In this document: piece by piece, positions 27,071 to 36,184 of the stretch
How positions within the stretch are numbered: position 1 is the first letter of the stretch
How the letters are laid out: each line of letters opens with the position of its first letter
Assembly: GCA_023954475.1 (NCBI GenBank)
Contig: JAMLHW010000004.1
Location: 1 to 64,000, forward strand
Source of the DNA: Anaerolineae bacterium
GTDB taxonomy: Bacteria; Chloroflexota; Anaerolineae; Promineifilales; Promineifilaceae
DNA length: 64,000 nt
Direction: 5' to 3'
The notes under the pieces: generated by a model
The model's input: only the letters and a program-made list of their open reading frames with translations
Told to the model about the DNA's origin: nothing
Databases searched by the model: none
Position numbers and translations under genes: made by a program

Positions 27071-27357
27071 GATTCTTATTATGTCTCACCTTATCGGCCG
27101 AAAGAATTCAGAAGCTTAACACACTGTAACGGAAGTTTTCAGAAGCCTGGCTTTTACTATGAGTAGCGTTTGCACCAGACGAAAAAGCTAGGCTTCCTTT
27201 GTTACAGAGTACTTATCCTACTAACTTCTCTCCGCTTAGAAAAGTTGGATATTAAGACAGGTTGCCCTCCCCTAATATCCAACCGCATGGTTGTTATTCG
27301 ATTGCATGCAGGTAAACCCTGCATATGATCAGACAAACAGTCTGTTTCAAGTATTAC
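27071..27357. other. Spacer between apbC and nuoI with several inverted repeats
   Basis: This 287-bp stretch has no convincing gene. It holds one copy of the 84-bp stem-loop element (27124-27207) and a GTTGGATATT/AATATCCAAC stem (27244-27253, 27272-27281) that may end transcription of nuoI. A TCGGCCGA octamer lies at about 27094. Confidence 0.6.
27124..27207. repeat. 84-bp stem-loop repeat element, copy 1
   Basis: Outer arms CTGTAAC (27124-27130) and GTTACAG (27201-27207) flank a strong inner inverted repeat, GAAGCCTGGCTTTT and AAAAGCTAGGCTTC. About 87% identical to copy 2 at 38261-38343. Hairpin-forming, so it may be a MITE-like repeat or a bidirectional terminator. Confidence 0.75.
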
Positions 27358-28203
27358 CTAAATCTCAACCGACGCAGGGTCGATACCAAGCGCCTTCAGT
27401 TCCTTCTTGTAAGCCGATTTGGCTTTGGAGTTGGCAATACGCGCCTTGCGAATATCGGCCGGATCCATATCGTCGGTGATCTCGATCAATTGCGGTGGCG
27501 GCGGCACATTGGCAGCAGGAGCAGGTGTCGCGGTGGCAGCAGGTGTCGCCTGGCGTTCCTTTGCCGCCTCGACACGTTTCTCACGTGCGCCTCCGCCCTT
27601 CTTTTTCGATTTCGCAGCGGCTTCCGCCTCGCGTACTTCCGCTTCGGCCAGTGCCCGACTCGGCGCAATTTCACGCCAATAGCTGATCGGTTTGGTCAAG
27701 CGTTCTTTGTCATGGATATGGGCAAAGGTGCGATCATAGCTCGCCAACTCGTAATCATGATCCATTTTGATGGCATCAAACGGGCAAAATTCGGCACACA
27801 GACCGCAATTCATGCAAATGTCAATGTCGATGTAAAACTCTTCCGGCTGCGGATTCGGCCGACCATTGGGCAATGTACCACGCTTAATCCAGATACATTG
27901 TGGCGGACACACCTTGGCACAAATCCCGCAAGAAGTACACCAATCCTTGCCGTATTTCTGACCGGCCATCGGCTCATCAGAAATCAAGAATGGCACAAAA
28001 CGAAAGCGCTCCGGCACAGGCAGTTTCTCTTCCGGATAGTTAACCGTAATGACGCCTTCGCTCTGCAAACTCTGACGTACTTTAAGTGCATCCGGGTTAT
28101 AGTATCGGCCACCGCGCGTCATCCAGCGCAGGTCATCGACATAGGTATCGACGAAATGCTTCAGCGTGACTCCTAACCCTTTGATAATACCTGTTCCGTA
28201 CAT
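27358..28203 (-). CDS. nuoI: NADH-quinone oxidoreductase subunit I with long C-terminal extension
   Basis: NuoI carries the two [4Fe-4S] clusters N6a and N6b. The motifs CTSCGICAKVCPPQC (about residues 88-102) and CMNCGLCAEFCPFDA (about 132-146) are intact. The N-terminus (TLKHFVDTYVDD) is typical. The protein is 281 residues; normal NuoI is about 160-180. The extra C-terminal part from residue ~185 is Ala/Lys/Glu-rich with an Ala/Pro stretch, ending in a compact helix-like segment. AGGGAG precedes the ATG by 5 bases. It follows nuoCD by 55 bp. Confidence 0.95.
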   Translation of the reverse strand: MYGTGIIKGLGVTLKHFVDTYVDDLRWMTRGGRYYNPDALKVRQSLQSEGVITVNYPEEKLPVPERFRFVPFLISDEPMAGQKYGKDWCTSCGICAKVCPPQCIWIKRGTLPNGRPNPQPEEFYIDIDICMNCGLCAEFCPFDAIKMDHDYELASYDRTFAHIHDKERLTKPISYWREIAPSRALAEAEVREAEAAAKSKKKGGGAREKRVEAAKERQATPAATATPAPAANVPPPPQLIEITDDMDPADIRKARIANSKAKSAYKKELKALGIDPASVEI

Positions 28204-28257
28204 AACTGCTCCCTAACGAGCGTCGCCGCAGCTAAAAACAGCCTGCGCAATACGCTG

Positions 28258-30069
28258 TTAACGATCGACTTCTCCCAACACAATATCAATGCTTCCCAGA
28301 ATTGCCACCAGGTCGGCTACTTTATGTCCTATACTCATCTTTTCCATCGCCGTAAGATTGATGAAACTGGGAGCACGAATATGATACCGATCCGGGTTGG
28401 AAGCACGTCGCTGTGCGGTCACATAATAGCCCAACTCGCCTTTTGGATTCTCAACACGACTGTACACTTCGCCACCGTTGACGCGTACCGCGTACTGCGG
28501 TTTGCCGGTCATGATGGGTTGTCCCTCGGTCGCTTCCAAATGCGGTAAAACCTGTTTGATGATTTTGATGCTTTCATAAATCTCGTCAACACGCACGAGA
28601 TACCGGTCGTAAATGTCACCGTTGTAGCGCACCGCCACGTTGAAATCCAGTTGATCGTAATATGAATAAGGTTGTGCACGACGTACGTCGTAGGCAACAC
28701 CGCTGGCACGCAGCAAAGGACCGGCAGCACTATACGCGATGGCATCTTCGGCCGATAAATATCCAACACCCTGCATACGTGCCTTTGCAATTTCATTGCC
28801 CGTAATCAACCGCTCAAACTCGGCCATCGCCGTGGGCAAGCGCTCATAAACCAATTCGTTGAGGTACGCCATCGTCGGTTGTTCACGCACCCGTTCCGGC
28901 AAATCAAACGCCAGGCCACCAAAACGCATGTAATTACACATCATGCGTGAGCCGGCCGCTGCTTCAAAAAAGTCAAGAATCAATTCGCGCTCAATGTAGA
29001 GGTAAAGCATCGGCGTTTGCAGCGCGCCAATGTCGTTCAGCAAAAAGCCCAACGCCCACGCATGATTGACAATACGCGTCAACTCAACCATCAAAATGCG
29101 GATCCATTCGGCACGTTCTGGTGGTTCAATATCCAGCAATTTCTCGACAGCTAACACATAGCCGTGATTGTTGGACATCGACGACAAGTAATCGAGCCGG
29201 TCTGTGTACGGAATGTTTTGAATGAATGTGTTGCGCTCACCGATTTTCTCGTGATTGCGATGCAAATAACCCATCACCGGCTTGAGTGCAACGATCGTTT
29301 CGCCGTCGAGCGTCACAACCATGCGAAACACGCCATGCGTCGACGGATGCTGCGGCCCCATGTTGACCGTAACTTTGTCGGTCTTCAAACCGGGTGTTTC
29401 GTCACGCTGGACGGCAACTTCGCCGTACATGTCGGTTTCGACTTCGTACTCTTCACCGGTTGGAATCCATCCATCCGGATAGGTGACGTTTTTGCCATAG
29501 CGATTTAATTCTTCGGCGCGAATGACATCACCACCAGGCCAACGGCTCCCGAACGGCTTGTTGTCTTCTTCGTAAAATGCTTCACGCCAATCTTTGCGCA
29601 TCGGAAAGCCCTGAAACTCTTCCCACATTAAGATGCGGCGCAAATCGGGATGACCGTCAAATTTGATGCCGAACAAATCCCAGATTTCGCGTTCCTGAAA
29701 GTCGGCACCGGGCCAATACGGCGTCAGAGACGGCACGACGGGATTATCGCGATCTATCTGCACCTTGAGCACAACCGGCCCGCCACCCTTTTCAATGCTA
29801 TAGACGTGATAGACGACTTCCAGTTTGTTGTCTTTGATCAGATCGACACCGGTGACGCTGGACAGATAATTGAAGCCCAATTCTTCGCGCAAAGCCATGG
29901 CGACGGCAAGCAGTTGGTCGGCTTCGACTATAACGCCACTGTAATCTGGCCGATCATCGTCACGAATATCGGGAAACCGCTCTTTCAAATCAGCCAACGC
30001 TTCTTCTGGTGGTGAAGCGTATACAACCGGAGCGTCACCTGCTTCCATAACCATCTCGGTCTCACTCAT
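28258..30069 (-). CDS. nuoCD: Fused NADH-quinone oxidoreductase subunits C and D
   Basis: Residues 20-200 are NuoC (GFNYLSSVTGVDLI, YWPGADFQEREIWDLFGI, RRILMWEEFQGFPMRKDWRE). Residues 230-603 are NuoD (NMGPQHPSTHGVFRMVVTLD, YLHRNHEKIGERNTF, RVENPKGELGYYV, and a final SIDIVLGEVDR). C-D fusion is known in several phyla. The quinone-site Tyr and His of NuoD are within the conserved stretches. It is between nuoB and nuoI in a short complex I cluster lacking the membrane subunits. Confidence 0.96.
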   Translation of the reverse strand: MSETEMVMEAGDAPVVYASPPEEALADLKERFPDIRDDDRPDYSGVIVEADQLLAVAMALREELGFNYLSSVTGVDLIKDNKLEVVYHVYSIEKGGGPVVLKVQIDRDNPVVPSLTPYWPGADFQEREIWDLFGIKFDGHPDLRRILMWEEFQGFPMRKDWREAFYEEDNKPFGSRWPGGDVIRAEELNRYGKNVTYPDGWIPTGEEYEVETDMYGEVAVQRDETPGLKTDKVTVNMGPQHPSTHGVFRMVVTLDGETIVALKPVMGYLHRNHEKIGERNTFIQNIPYTDRLDYLSSMSNNHGYVLAVEKLLDIEPPERAEWIRILMVELTRIVNHAWALGFLLNDIGALQTPMLYLYIERELILDFFEAAAGSRMMCNYMRFGGLAFDLPERVREQPTMAYLNELVYERLPTAMAEFERLITGNEIAKARMQGVGYLSAEDAIAYSAAGPLLRASGVAYDVRRAQPYSYYDQLDFNVAVRYNGDIYDRYLVRVDEIYESIKIIKQVLPHLEATEGQPIMTGKPQYAVRVNGGEVYSRVENPKGELGYYVTAQRRASNPDRYHIRAPSFINLTAMEKMSIGHKVADLVAILGSIDIVLGEVDR

Positions 30070-30132
30070 AACATTAGTCCTTTTTCGCTGACGGTGTGTG
30101 CTTGGTAAATAGGCATTTCGGCCGAAACCACA

Positions 30133-30798
30133 TTACGCCGCTTCCGCTTCCGTGACCTTCTTGGCCTCGGCACGAATCAAATCGAGTTGGCGAATATCAA
30201 CCAAATCGGGTCCCAGTACGGGAATCGGCACAATTTCCGTACCAATGCCATTTTTACGATACCAGGGAACAGTCGCCAGGCTTTGCTGATCGATCTTTTC
30301 CTGCAGAGAAATCAAACCGTGAATTAACGCCTGCGGCGTGGGGGGACAGCCCGGCACATACACATCTACCGGCAAGAATTTATCAATACCATCGACGACG
30401 TTGTACCCTTCCTTGAAAGGGCCACCTCCGTTGGCGCAAGCGCCCATGCTCAACACATAGCGCGGTTCCGGCATCTGATTGTAAAGACGGATGATGGTTG
30501 GCACCATCTTCTTTGTAACCGTACCCGACACAATCATGAGATCGGATTGGCGTGGCGTAGCACGAAAAACTTCCATGCCAAAACGGGCCAAATCGTAGCG
30601 ACTCGATGCCGTACAGATCATCTCAATCGCACAACACGCCAACCCAAATACCATCGGCCACACCGAGTTGCGACGTGACCAGTTGTAAACGGGATCGAGT
30701 AATTTTGAAATATTGGTGATGAAGACGTTGTCTTTCACGTCGTCGGGGATAGCTATGTCTGATTCAAGCGCGGGAATGGAGGCGTCTGCCGTCATCAA
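30133..30798 (-). CDS. nuoB: NADH-quinone oxidoreductase subunit B
   Basis: NuoB binds cluster N2, the last iron-sulfur centre before quinone. Cluster residues are visible in [35 protein letters not shown] and [15 protein letters not shown], all intact. The 221-residue length is near normal; the tail is Ala/Glu-rich. It overlaps the iscX-like gene by 4 bp (ATGA), so these two are co-translated. Confidence 0.96.
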   Translation of the reverse strand: MMTADASIPALESDIAIPDDVKDNVFITNISKLLDPVYNWSRRNSVWPMVFGLACCAIEMICTASSRYDLARFGMEVFRATPRQSDLMIVSGTVTKKMVPTIIRLYNQMPEPRYVLSMGACANGGGPFKEGYNVVDGIDKFLPVDVYVPGCPPTPQALIHGLISLQEKIDQQSLATVPWYRKNGIGTEIVPIPVLGPDLVDIRQLDLIRAEAKKVTEAEAA

Positions 30799-31007
30799 AG
30801 TGTCTCCTCAGTCCATTCGGTCTGAATATCGAGCAAGATTCTGTCAGTTACCAGGGCCGGATCGTCTTGAAAGCCGGGAAGTGATTCCACCAAATGCGCC
30901 AACTGGATGAGGCCAACATCTTCCGGTGATAAGTCGGGATATGTCTGCTGCAACATCACGACAATGGCGTATGTGGAATCCCAATAAAGCTCTAGCCCTT
31001 CGTTCAA
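30795..31007 (-). CDS. iscX: IscX-like Fe-S assembly protein
   Basis: Residues after the TTG at 31007 read like IscX (YfhJ), a small acidic regulator of Isc[40 protein letters not shown], and a final WTEE. The product is 70 residues, close to the normal 66. The ORF runs up to 31133, but the extra N-terminus has no family match and contains a TATAAT box (31111-31116, minus strand) within it. GGGAG lies 6 bases before the TTG. It overlaps nuoB by 4 bp. The start choice is inference. Confidence 0.7.
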   Translation of the reverse strand: MNEGLELYWDSTYAIVVMLQQTYPDLSPEDVGLIQLAHLVESLPGFQDDPALVTDRILLDIQTEWTEETL

Positions 31008-31184
31008 CGCATTCTCCCAGGTGAAACCGGTGGAAGCGCTCTGCTGATGAAGTTTAGTCAAAGCGCAATGGTGCGCCGGCACAGTCAGAAGAAGTGTGCC
31101 TTCTCGGTGGATTATAACAAATTTCACAATCAATGCTAGATGCGTTTCGGCCGATCACCTCTGCAAAACCGGCTGATATGGCCC

Positions 31185-31212
31185 TTGCAATGAAGCGTCA
31201 CCACGTTACAAT
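31185..31212 (+). promoter_or_regulatory. Promoter of the QTMAN-like gene, short or no leader
   Basis: TTGCAA (31185-31190) and TACAAT (31207-31212) are 16 bp apart. The ATG at 31224 is only 11 bp after the -10, so transcripts would start within a few bases of it. No Shine-Dalgarno sequence is seen. Confidence 0.5.
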
Positions 31213-31223
31213 CGCCCTCAGTT

Positions 31224-32372
31224 ATGCGCATTTTACTCTTGTCACCATACCACAGCGGCAGCCACCAAGCCTGGGCTGAAGGATACACTGCGCACAGCCG
31301 GCATACAGTCGATTTATTGACGCTGCCGGGCCGTTTCTGGAAATGGCGCATGCATGGGGGCGCGGTTACTCTGGCGCGACACTGGCTCAATTCGGCCGAA
31401 ACAGTACCCGACATCATCATGGCTGACGACATGCTCGATCTGTCCACCTTTCTCGCCCTCACCCGTTCTACAACGGCGACTATCCCCACCGTGCTCTACA
31501 TGCACGAAAATCAGCTCACCTATCCGCTACCTGCCGACGGCGCGACCGGACCGATGCGCCGCCAACACGGTGAACGCGATTTGCATTACGTCTTTATTAA
31601 CTACGCTTCCATGCTCGCCGCCGACGAAATCTGGTTCAATTCACGCTTTCATTACGAAAGCTGGTTTAACGCGCTGCCGGGCTTTTTACGTCGCTTTCCC
31701 GAATACAATGAACTGGAAACGGTAGCGATGCTGCACCGCAAGGCGCACATCATGCCGGTTGGTGTCGATTGGCAGCGATTGGAACCCGGAATCGAGAAAA
31801 AAGAATCGGCCGAACCATTGATTCTGTGGAACCAGCGCTGGGAATACGACAAAAATCCCCGCGCGTTCTTTGATCTGCTCGACAAGCTCGACAGGGCCGG
31901 TCTGCCGTTTCGCGTGGCGCTGTGCGGTGAGAATTTCAGCAACCAGCCGGTAGAATTCGAGCAAGCCATCGTCCGACTGGGCGAACGCATTGTACACAGC
32001 GGTTATGCCGATGAAGCCACATACCGCCGCTTGTTGTGGCAAGCCGACATCGTCATCTCCACGGCATTGCATGAGTTTTTTGGCATCAGTATTGTGGAGG
32101 CTATCTACTGCCGCACGTTTCCTCTGCTACCACACCGTCTCAGTTACCCTGAGCTAATCCCGCCGCAATATCACGCCGATGTTTTGTATGCCGATTCGGC
32201 CGAACTGGAACAAATGGCGATCAACGCGCTCACACAACCTGATTATACCAGACGCATTTCGGCCGAATTAGCCACCGCAGTCGCATCTTATGGCTGGCGT
32301 AACATGGCTTCACGCTATGATGCGCGATTGCTAAAAATCCACAAACTACTTGACGAGTCAACAAACCGGTAG
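31224..32372 (+). CDS. DUF3524 glycosyltransferase, tRNA-queuosine mannosyltransferase-like
   Basis: A 382-residue GT-B fold protein. The N-terminal DUF3524 domain (LLLSPYHSGSHQAWAEGY, PGRFWKWRMHGGA, MADDMLDLSTFLAL, YMHENQLTYPLP) is the hallmark of QTMAN, the enzyme that adds mannose to queuosine in tRNA(Asp) of animals and has bacterial homologues. The C-terminal GT domain has NQRWEYDKNPRAFFDLL and STALHEFFGISIVEAIYC. The bacterial role is inferred from family only. It lies 120 bp upstream of the glgP gene. Confidence 0.85.
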   Translation: MRILLLSPYHSGSHQAWAEGYTAHSRHTVDLLTLPGRFWKWRMHGGAVTLARHWLNSAETVPDIIMADDMLDLSTFLALTRSTTATIPTVLYMHENQLTYPLPADGATGPMRRQHGERDLHYVFINYASMLAADEIWFNSRFHYESWFNALPGFLRRFPEYNELETVAMLHRKAHIMPVGVDWQRLEPGIEKKESAEPLILWNQRWEYDKNPRAFFDLLDKLDRAGLPFRVALCGENFSNQPVEFEQAIVRLGERIVHSGYADEATYRRLLWQADIVISTALHEFFGISIVEAIYCRTFPLLPHRLSYPELIPPQYHADVLYADSAELEQMAINALTQPDYTRRISAELATAVASYGWRNMASRYDARLLKIHKLLDESTNR

Positions 32373-32521
32373 ATAATTGGATTTTACCGTCGTTGCGAAC
32401 GACCAACCGAATTTTATGCCGCCGCCTACCACATCACTGCCTTTTCCCTGTGTTCTCACTATCGAGCAGCACACCGTCACAGTGTTTTGAGGACGGCGAC
32501 CTTTCAAGGAAACTCACCAAT

Positions 32522-34672
32522 ATGGAAACTTTACTCATTGATCGTATGCCTGCTTCTCTTTCTCGTTTACCTGAACTTGCGTACAACCTGTGGTGGAGTT
32601 GGACACCTGAAGCGCGTTCCATGTTCCGCCAACTCGACTATCCGCTGTGGCGCAAAACCAACCATAACCCGATACGCATGTTGCAGGAAATCAGTCTTGA
32701 GAAACTGAATGAAATCGCTGAAGATCCATCGTTTCTGCGCCTTTACAAAAAGACGATCATGATGATGGATAAAGAAATGGCGTTTGAGGGTTCCTGGTTC
32801 ACAAAAACTTACCCGGAACAAGCGGGCGATGTGATCGCTTATTTTTCGGCCGAATTTGGTCTCCACAACTCCATTCCCATCTATTCCGGCGGCTTGGGCA
32901 TCCTGTCCGGCGACCATGCCAAAGAAGCCAGTGATCTCGGCATTCCGCTCGTCGGCATCGGCTTCCTCTACCCACAAGGTTACTTCCGCCAACACATTCC
33001 AAATCACGGTTGGCAGGAAGCCATCTACGATCAACTGGACATTACCAAAGCCGCTATTCAACATGCCTATGACGCGGATGGCAATGATATCAAAGTGACG
33101 GTGCGCATTGGTGACCGTGATGTACACGCCCGCGTTTGGCATGTTCGTGTCGGCCGAACCCCACTCTACTTGATGGACACTGACGTCGACGAAAATGATC
33201 CGTGGAACCGCGAACTGTCAGCTCGACTCTACTCCGGTGACAGCGAAATGCGCATCCGACAGGAAATGCTGCTCGGTATCGGTGGTGTTCGGGTCATTCG
33301 TGCGCTGGGCTATAATCCTAAAGCCTGGCATATGAACGAAGGACACTCCGCATTTCTCATATTGGAATGCATTCGTGAGAAAGTCGCCGCCGGTCTTACC
33401 TTCGAACAAGCTGCCGAAGAAGTGCAAAATCGCACAATCTTCACGACACACACGCCAGTTCCCGCCGGTCACGATGCTTTCGCTTTCCAGGTTGTTGAGA
33501 AATACTTCCAGGGGTATTGGCAAGAATTAGGCATATCTCTGGAACAACTGCTCGAACTGGGCAACCACCAGGAAGCATGGGGTACCGCGTTCAATATGAC
33601 CGTCCTCGCACTGCGCATGTCCGGCCAATCCAATGGCGTCAGCGAACTCCACGGTGCAGTTTCCCGCAACATGTGGCAAGGAGTCTGGCCTGAAACACCT
33701 CCAGAATCCAACCCCATCACACATGTAACCAACGGTGTTCACATGCCAACCTGGATATCAGCCGGTTTATACGATCTGCACAAACTGTATCTCGGTCCCG
33801 ACTGGTCGCAGAAGCAGGATGATCCCAAAATATGGGAGCAAATGACCAACGTGCCGGATGAGGTGCTCTGGGATTTACACATGATCATGAAGGGAAAACT
33901 GATTTCCTTCATCACCGACAACGCGCGACGTCGTTGGCTTGCCGGCAACACAGACCCCGGACAAATCCTGACAAGCGGGACCTTGCTCGACCCCAATGCG
34001 CTAACCATCGGTTTTGCCCGCCGCTTTGCCACATATAAGCGTGCCACACTGATTTTCCACGATCTGGAGCGCTTGCGTCGCATCATGCTCAACACGCATC
34101 GGCCGGTACAGTTCGTGTTTGCCGGCAAGGCACACCCGGCTGATGATCCCGGCAAATCGATGATCCAGCAAGTCTACAACATGGCAAAAAGTCACGAAAT
34201 GGGCGGGCGTGTTGCCTTCATCGAAAACTATAACATGCATTCTGCTCACTACCTGGTTCAAGGCGTCGATGTGTGGCTGAATAACCCGCGCCGCCCGCGT
34301 GAAGCCAGCGGAACGAGTGGCATGAAGGCAGCGATGAACGGCATTCCCAATCTGAGCATTCTCGACGGATGGTGGGTTGAAGGGTATAACGGCGCTAACG
34401 GCTGGACAATTGGTTCGCAGGAACCGTTTGATTCTACTGCTGAAGAAGACGACGTTGATGCCAATGCCATTTACGAGTTGTTGGAAAATGAGATCGTGCC
34501 ACTGTACTACTCTCGGGATCGCGACGGAATTCCGCGCGGCTGGGTTGAAGTGATGCGTGAATCAATTCGCTCGGTTAGTCCGCAGTTCAGCATGACACGT
34601 ATGCTGAAAGATTACACAGAGCAGCTCTATATCAATGCGCTCCGAGTTGCAGAACTCAGCCATGCTGACTGA
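32522..34672 (+). CDS. glgP: Alpha-glucan (maltodextrin/glycogen) phosphorylase
   Basis: This enzyme releases glucose-1-phosphate from alpha-1,4-glucans. It starts at the ATG 32522 with AAGGA upstream; a longer ORF begins at 32393 but lacks family content there. The 716-residue product has the short-form layout of bacterial GlgP (NLWWSWTPEARSMF, AYFSAEFGLHNSIPIYSGGL, YPQGYFRQHIPNHGWQE, TTHTPVPAGHDAF) and the PLP-lysine segment ASGTSGMKAAMNGIPNLSIL. No other glycogen genes are seen here. A hairpin follows the stop. Confidence 0.94.
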   Translation: METLLIDRMPASLSRLPELAYNLWWSWTPEARSMFRQLDYPLWRKTNHNPIRMLQEISLEKLNEIAEDPSFLRLYKKTIMMMDKEMAFEGSWFTKTYPEQAGDVIAYFSAEFGLHNSIPIYSGGLGILSGDHAKEASDLGIPLVGIGFLYPQGYFRQHIPNHGWQEAIYDQLDITKAAIQHAYDADGNDIKVTVRIGDRDVHARVWHVRVGRTPLYLMDTDVDENDPWNRELSARLYSGDSEMRIRQEMLLGIGGVRVIRALGYNPKAWHMNEGHSAFLILECIREKVAAGLTFEQAAEEVQNRTIFTTHTPVPAGHDAFAFQVVEKYFQGYWQELGISLEQLLELGNHQEAWGTAFNMTVLALRMSGQSNGVSELHGAVSRNMWQGVWPETPPESNPITHVTNGVHMPTWISAGLYDLHKLYLGPDWSQKQDDPKIWEQMTNVPDEVLWDLHMIMKGKLISFITDNARRRWLAGNTDPGQILTSGTLLDPNALTIGFARRFATYKRATLIFHDLERLRRIMLNTHRPVQFVFAGKAHPADDPGKSMIQQVYNMAKSHEMGGRVAFIENYNMHSAHYLVQGVDVWLNNPRRPREASGTSGMKAAMNGIPNLSILDGWWVEGYNGANGWTIGSQEPFDSTAEEDDVDANAIYELLENEIVPLYYSRDRDGIPRGWVEVMRESIRSVSPQFSMTRMLKDYTEQLYINALRVAELSHAD

Positions 34673-34717
34673 TTAGCATCGCCGTTCAATAAACCTCGTT
34701 ACTTTATAAATCTGAAG

Positions 34718-34753
34718 CGCGGTGCAGCGACACTATTATGTCGTTACACCGCG
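34718..34753 (+). terminator. Hairpin downstream of glgP
   Basis: CGCGGTG and CACCGCG arms, with an inner CGACA/TGTCG stem and a three-base internal loop, form a strong hairpin 46 bp after the stop codon. A loose T-rich stretch follows. Confidence 0.55.
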
Positions 34754-34907
34754 TTCTCATTTTCACCGCCATTGTTTGCAACGCCGTTTGCAACGCCAAC
34801 AGTGCGGCAAAATTAAGTATAATGACGATGCAATCGTCTGTTACACGTAGCCGGGTTGCCGCCTACAGTACACATTCGCGAAAGCATCATTGCAAACGAG
34901 TACGCTG

Positions 34908-35240
34908 ATGAAAAAATGGGGCCGCCGCCTTATCTATTTACTGATAGCCATTGTTTGGTTGGGCATCATGCTCTTTCCGACATTCGCCTTCGTCTTGATG
35001 CGCAACGAACAGATCGAAATCGGAGCGACGCGTATTTTCATGCTGCTCGAAGAGGATGTTGCCGGCATTGGTGTGCAGACAAGTCGACCTGCTCGCACTG
35101 AAGACGACGTTTCATGTCAGCGTGGCAGTATTTTCTATATCGTGTGGCAAGGTGAAGCCGAAGGGCAGAATGCGACTTATTGCACCTGTGACGATGGCAG
35201 TGACCGCATACGCGATGGGCGTTGGTGTCGATCTCCCTGA
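34908..35240 (+). CDS. Predicted membrane protein, 110 residues, unknown
   Basis: Starts at the ATG 34908 (MKKWGRRLIYLL), with the hydrophobic stretch IYLLIAIVWLGIMLFPTFAFVL (residues 8-29, seen as two short blocks) as a signal anchor. The extracytoplasmic part has four cysteines (SCQRGS, TYCTCDDGS, RWC), compatible with disulfides. No family recognised. It is the first of three unknown membrane genes, 34908-36081. The ORF could also start at 34890. Confidence 0.6.
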   Translation: MKKWGRRLIYLLIAIVWLGIMLFPTFAFVLMRNEQIEIGATRIFMLLEEDVAGIGVQTSRPARTEDDVSCQRGSIFYIVWQGEAEGQNATYCTCDDGSDRIRDGRWCRSP

Positions 35241-35338
35241 CGAACCTTAGAGGGTAACAATGCTGCAGCCAGTTTGGCAAGCCATTCGGCCGAAACACCT
35301 CATTTATCGCTGCGCTCAATTGTGGTAGAATTTGAACT

Positions 35339-35860
35339 ATGGCGTTGACGGATACACCACCTACAGAATCATCCTCGTCATCGATCCCGCCCACTGATGA
35401 CCAACTGACGCGTGCCAAGGCACTGCGGCGTTTTAATTGGCTGTATATCTATACACCTATCATCGTCGCAGCCTCGTTATCGTTAATCGCCTTGCTGCTC
35501 TTGACCTGGTTTAGTCTGGTGCCCGACTCGGCCGAAGAAATCCTGTTCATCTCCGGTTTAGCCGACATCATTCTCATCGGCTGGATGTGTCCGGCAACGT
35601 TAATTTTCAGCTTGGGCCCAATTGCAGGTATCTATTACTTTTACAGGCGGCGACAACACGGTTCCTATGTACGAGAACCATTACAGCGCCTTTCCTGGCG
35701 TACAGACAACTTGCTTGATGCCTCGCAGAGCAAAATCAAGGGCGTACAGCCCCATGTAGCCAAGCCGTTTATCGAAGCACATGGCTGGGTTGCTTTTTTC
35801 CGCAACATCTTGCAGCAGATCGTACAGTCAATCAGAAATCTTTTTGAACGGAGAAACTAA
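35339..35860 (+). CDS. Predicted membrane protein, 173 residues, unknown
   Basis: Two hydrophobic segments (YTPIIVAASLSLIALLLLTW in residues 39-58; LADIILIGWMCPATLIFSLG in about 78-97) follow an N-terminus rich in Ser/Pro. The cytosolic tail is basic. The stop codon overlaps the start of the next gene (TAATG), so the two are co-translated. A TAGAAT box lies 7 bp before the ATG with no ribosome-binding site, suggesting a leaderless mRNA. No family recognised. Confidence 0.65.
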   Translation: MALTDTPPTESSSSSIPPTDDQLTRAKALRRFNWLYIYTPIIVAASLSLIALLLLTWFSLVPDSAEEILFISGLADIILIGWMCPATLIFSLGPIAGIYYFYRRRQHGSYVREPLQRLSWRTDNLLDASQSKIKGVQPHVAKPFIEAHGWVAFFRNILQQIVQSIRNLFERRN

Positions 35861-36081
35861 TGGCAAATTATCAGGAGCAAGAAAACTGGAAAACGAAACT
35901 CCTGGTCGGTGGCACGATAGTCGGTGCTATCATCGGCCTGGCGACGGCATTTATGCTGGCGCGAGCGGCTGAGGAGAATGGCGAAGGACCACCCAATATT
36001 GATACGATGGACGCGCTCAAAATTGGAGTTGGCATCATTGGCACAGCACGCACAATTGCTGCACTGGCAAACAAGAATTAG
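35860..36081 (+). CDS. Small membrane protein, YtxH-like layout
   Basis: A 73-residue protein with one TM helix (LLVGGTIVGAIIGLATAFML, residues 14-33) followed by an acidic linker and a second weaker hydrophobic part (ALKIGVGIIGTARTIAALA). The glycine zipper in the first helix resembles YtxH-like proteins. It starts in the stop codon of the previous gene and is followed by a clear terminator at 36156-36184. Function unknown. Confidence 0.65.
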   Translation: MANYQEQENWKTKLLVGGTIVGAIIGLATAFMLARAAEENGEGPPNIDTMDALKIGVGIIGTARTIAALANKN

Positions 36082-36155
36082 TTGCACAGAATTCGGCCGA
36101 TTCAGACGTACAGTAGTGCGCTAATCGCACTCTAACACAAACGCGCTATAATCGA

Positions 36156-36184
36156 AATCGTCGGTACAATACCGACGATTTTGT
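36156..36184 (+). terminator. Intrinsic terminator of the membrane-protein pair
   Basis: Perfect 11-bp arms AATCGTCGGTA and TACCGACGATT with a 3-base loop, followed by TTGTT, 75 bp after the stop of the 73-residue protein gene. Confidence 0.75.
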
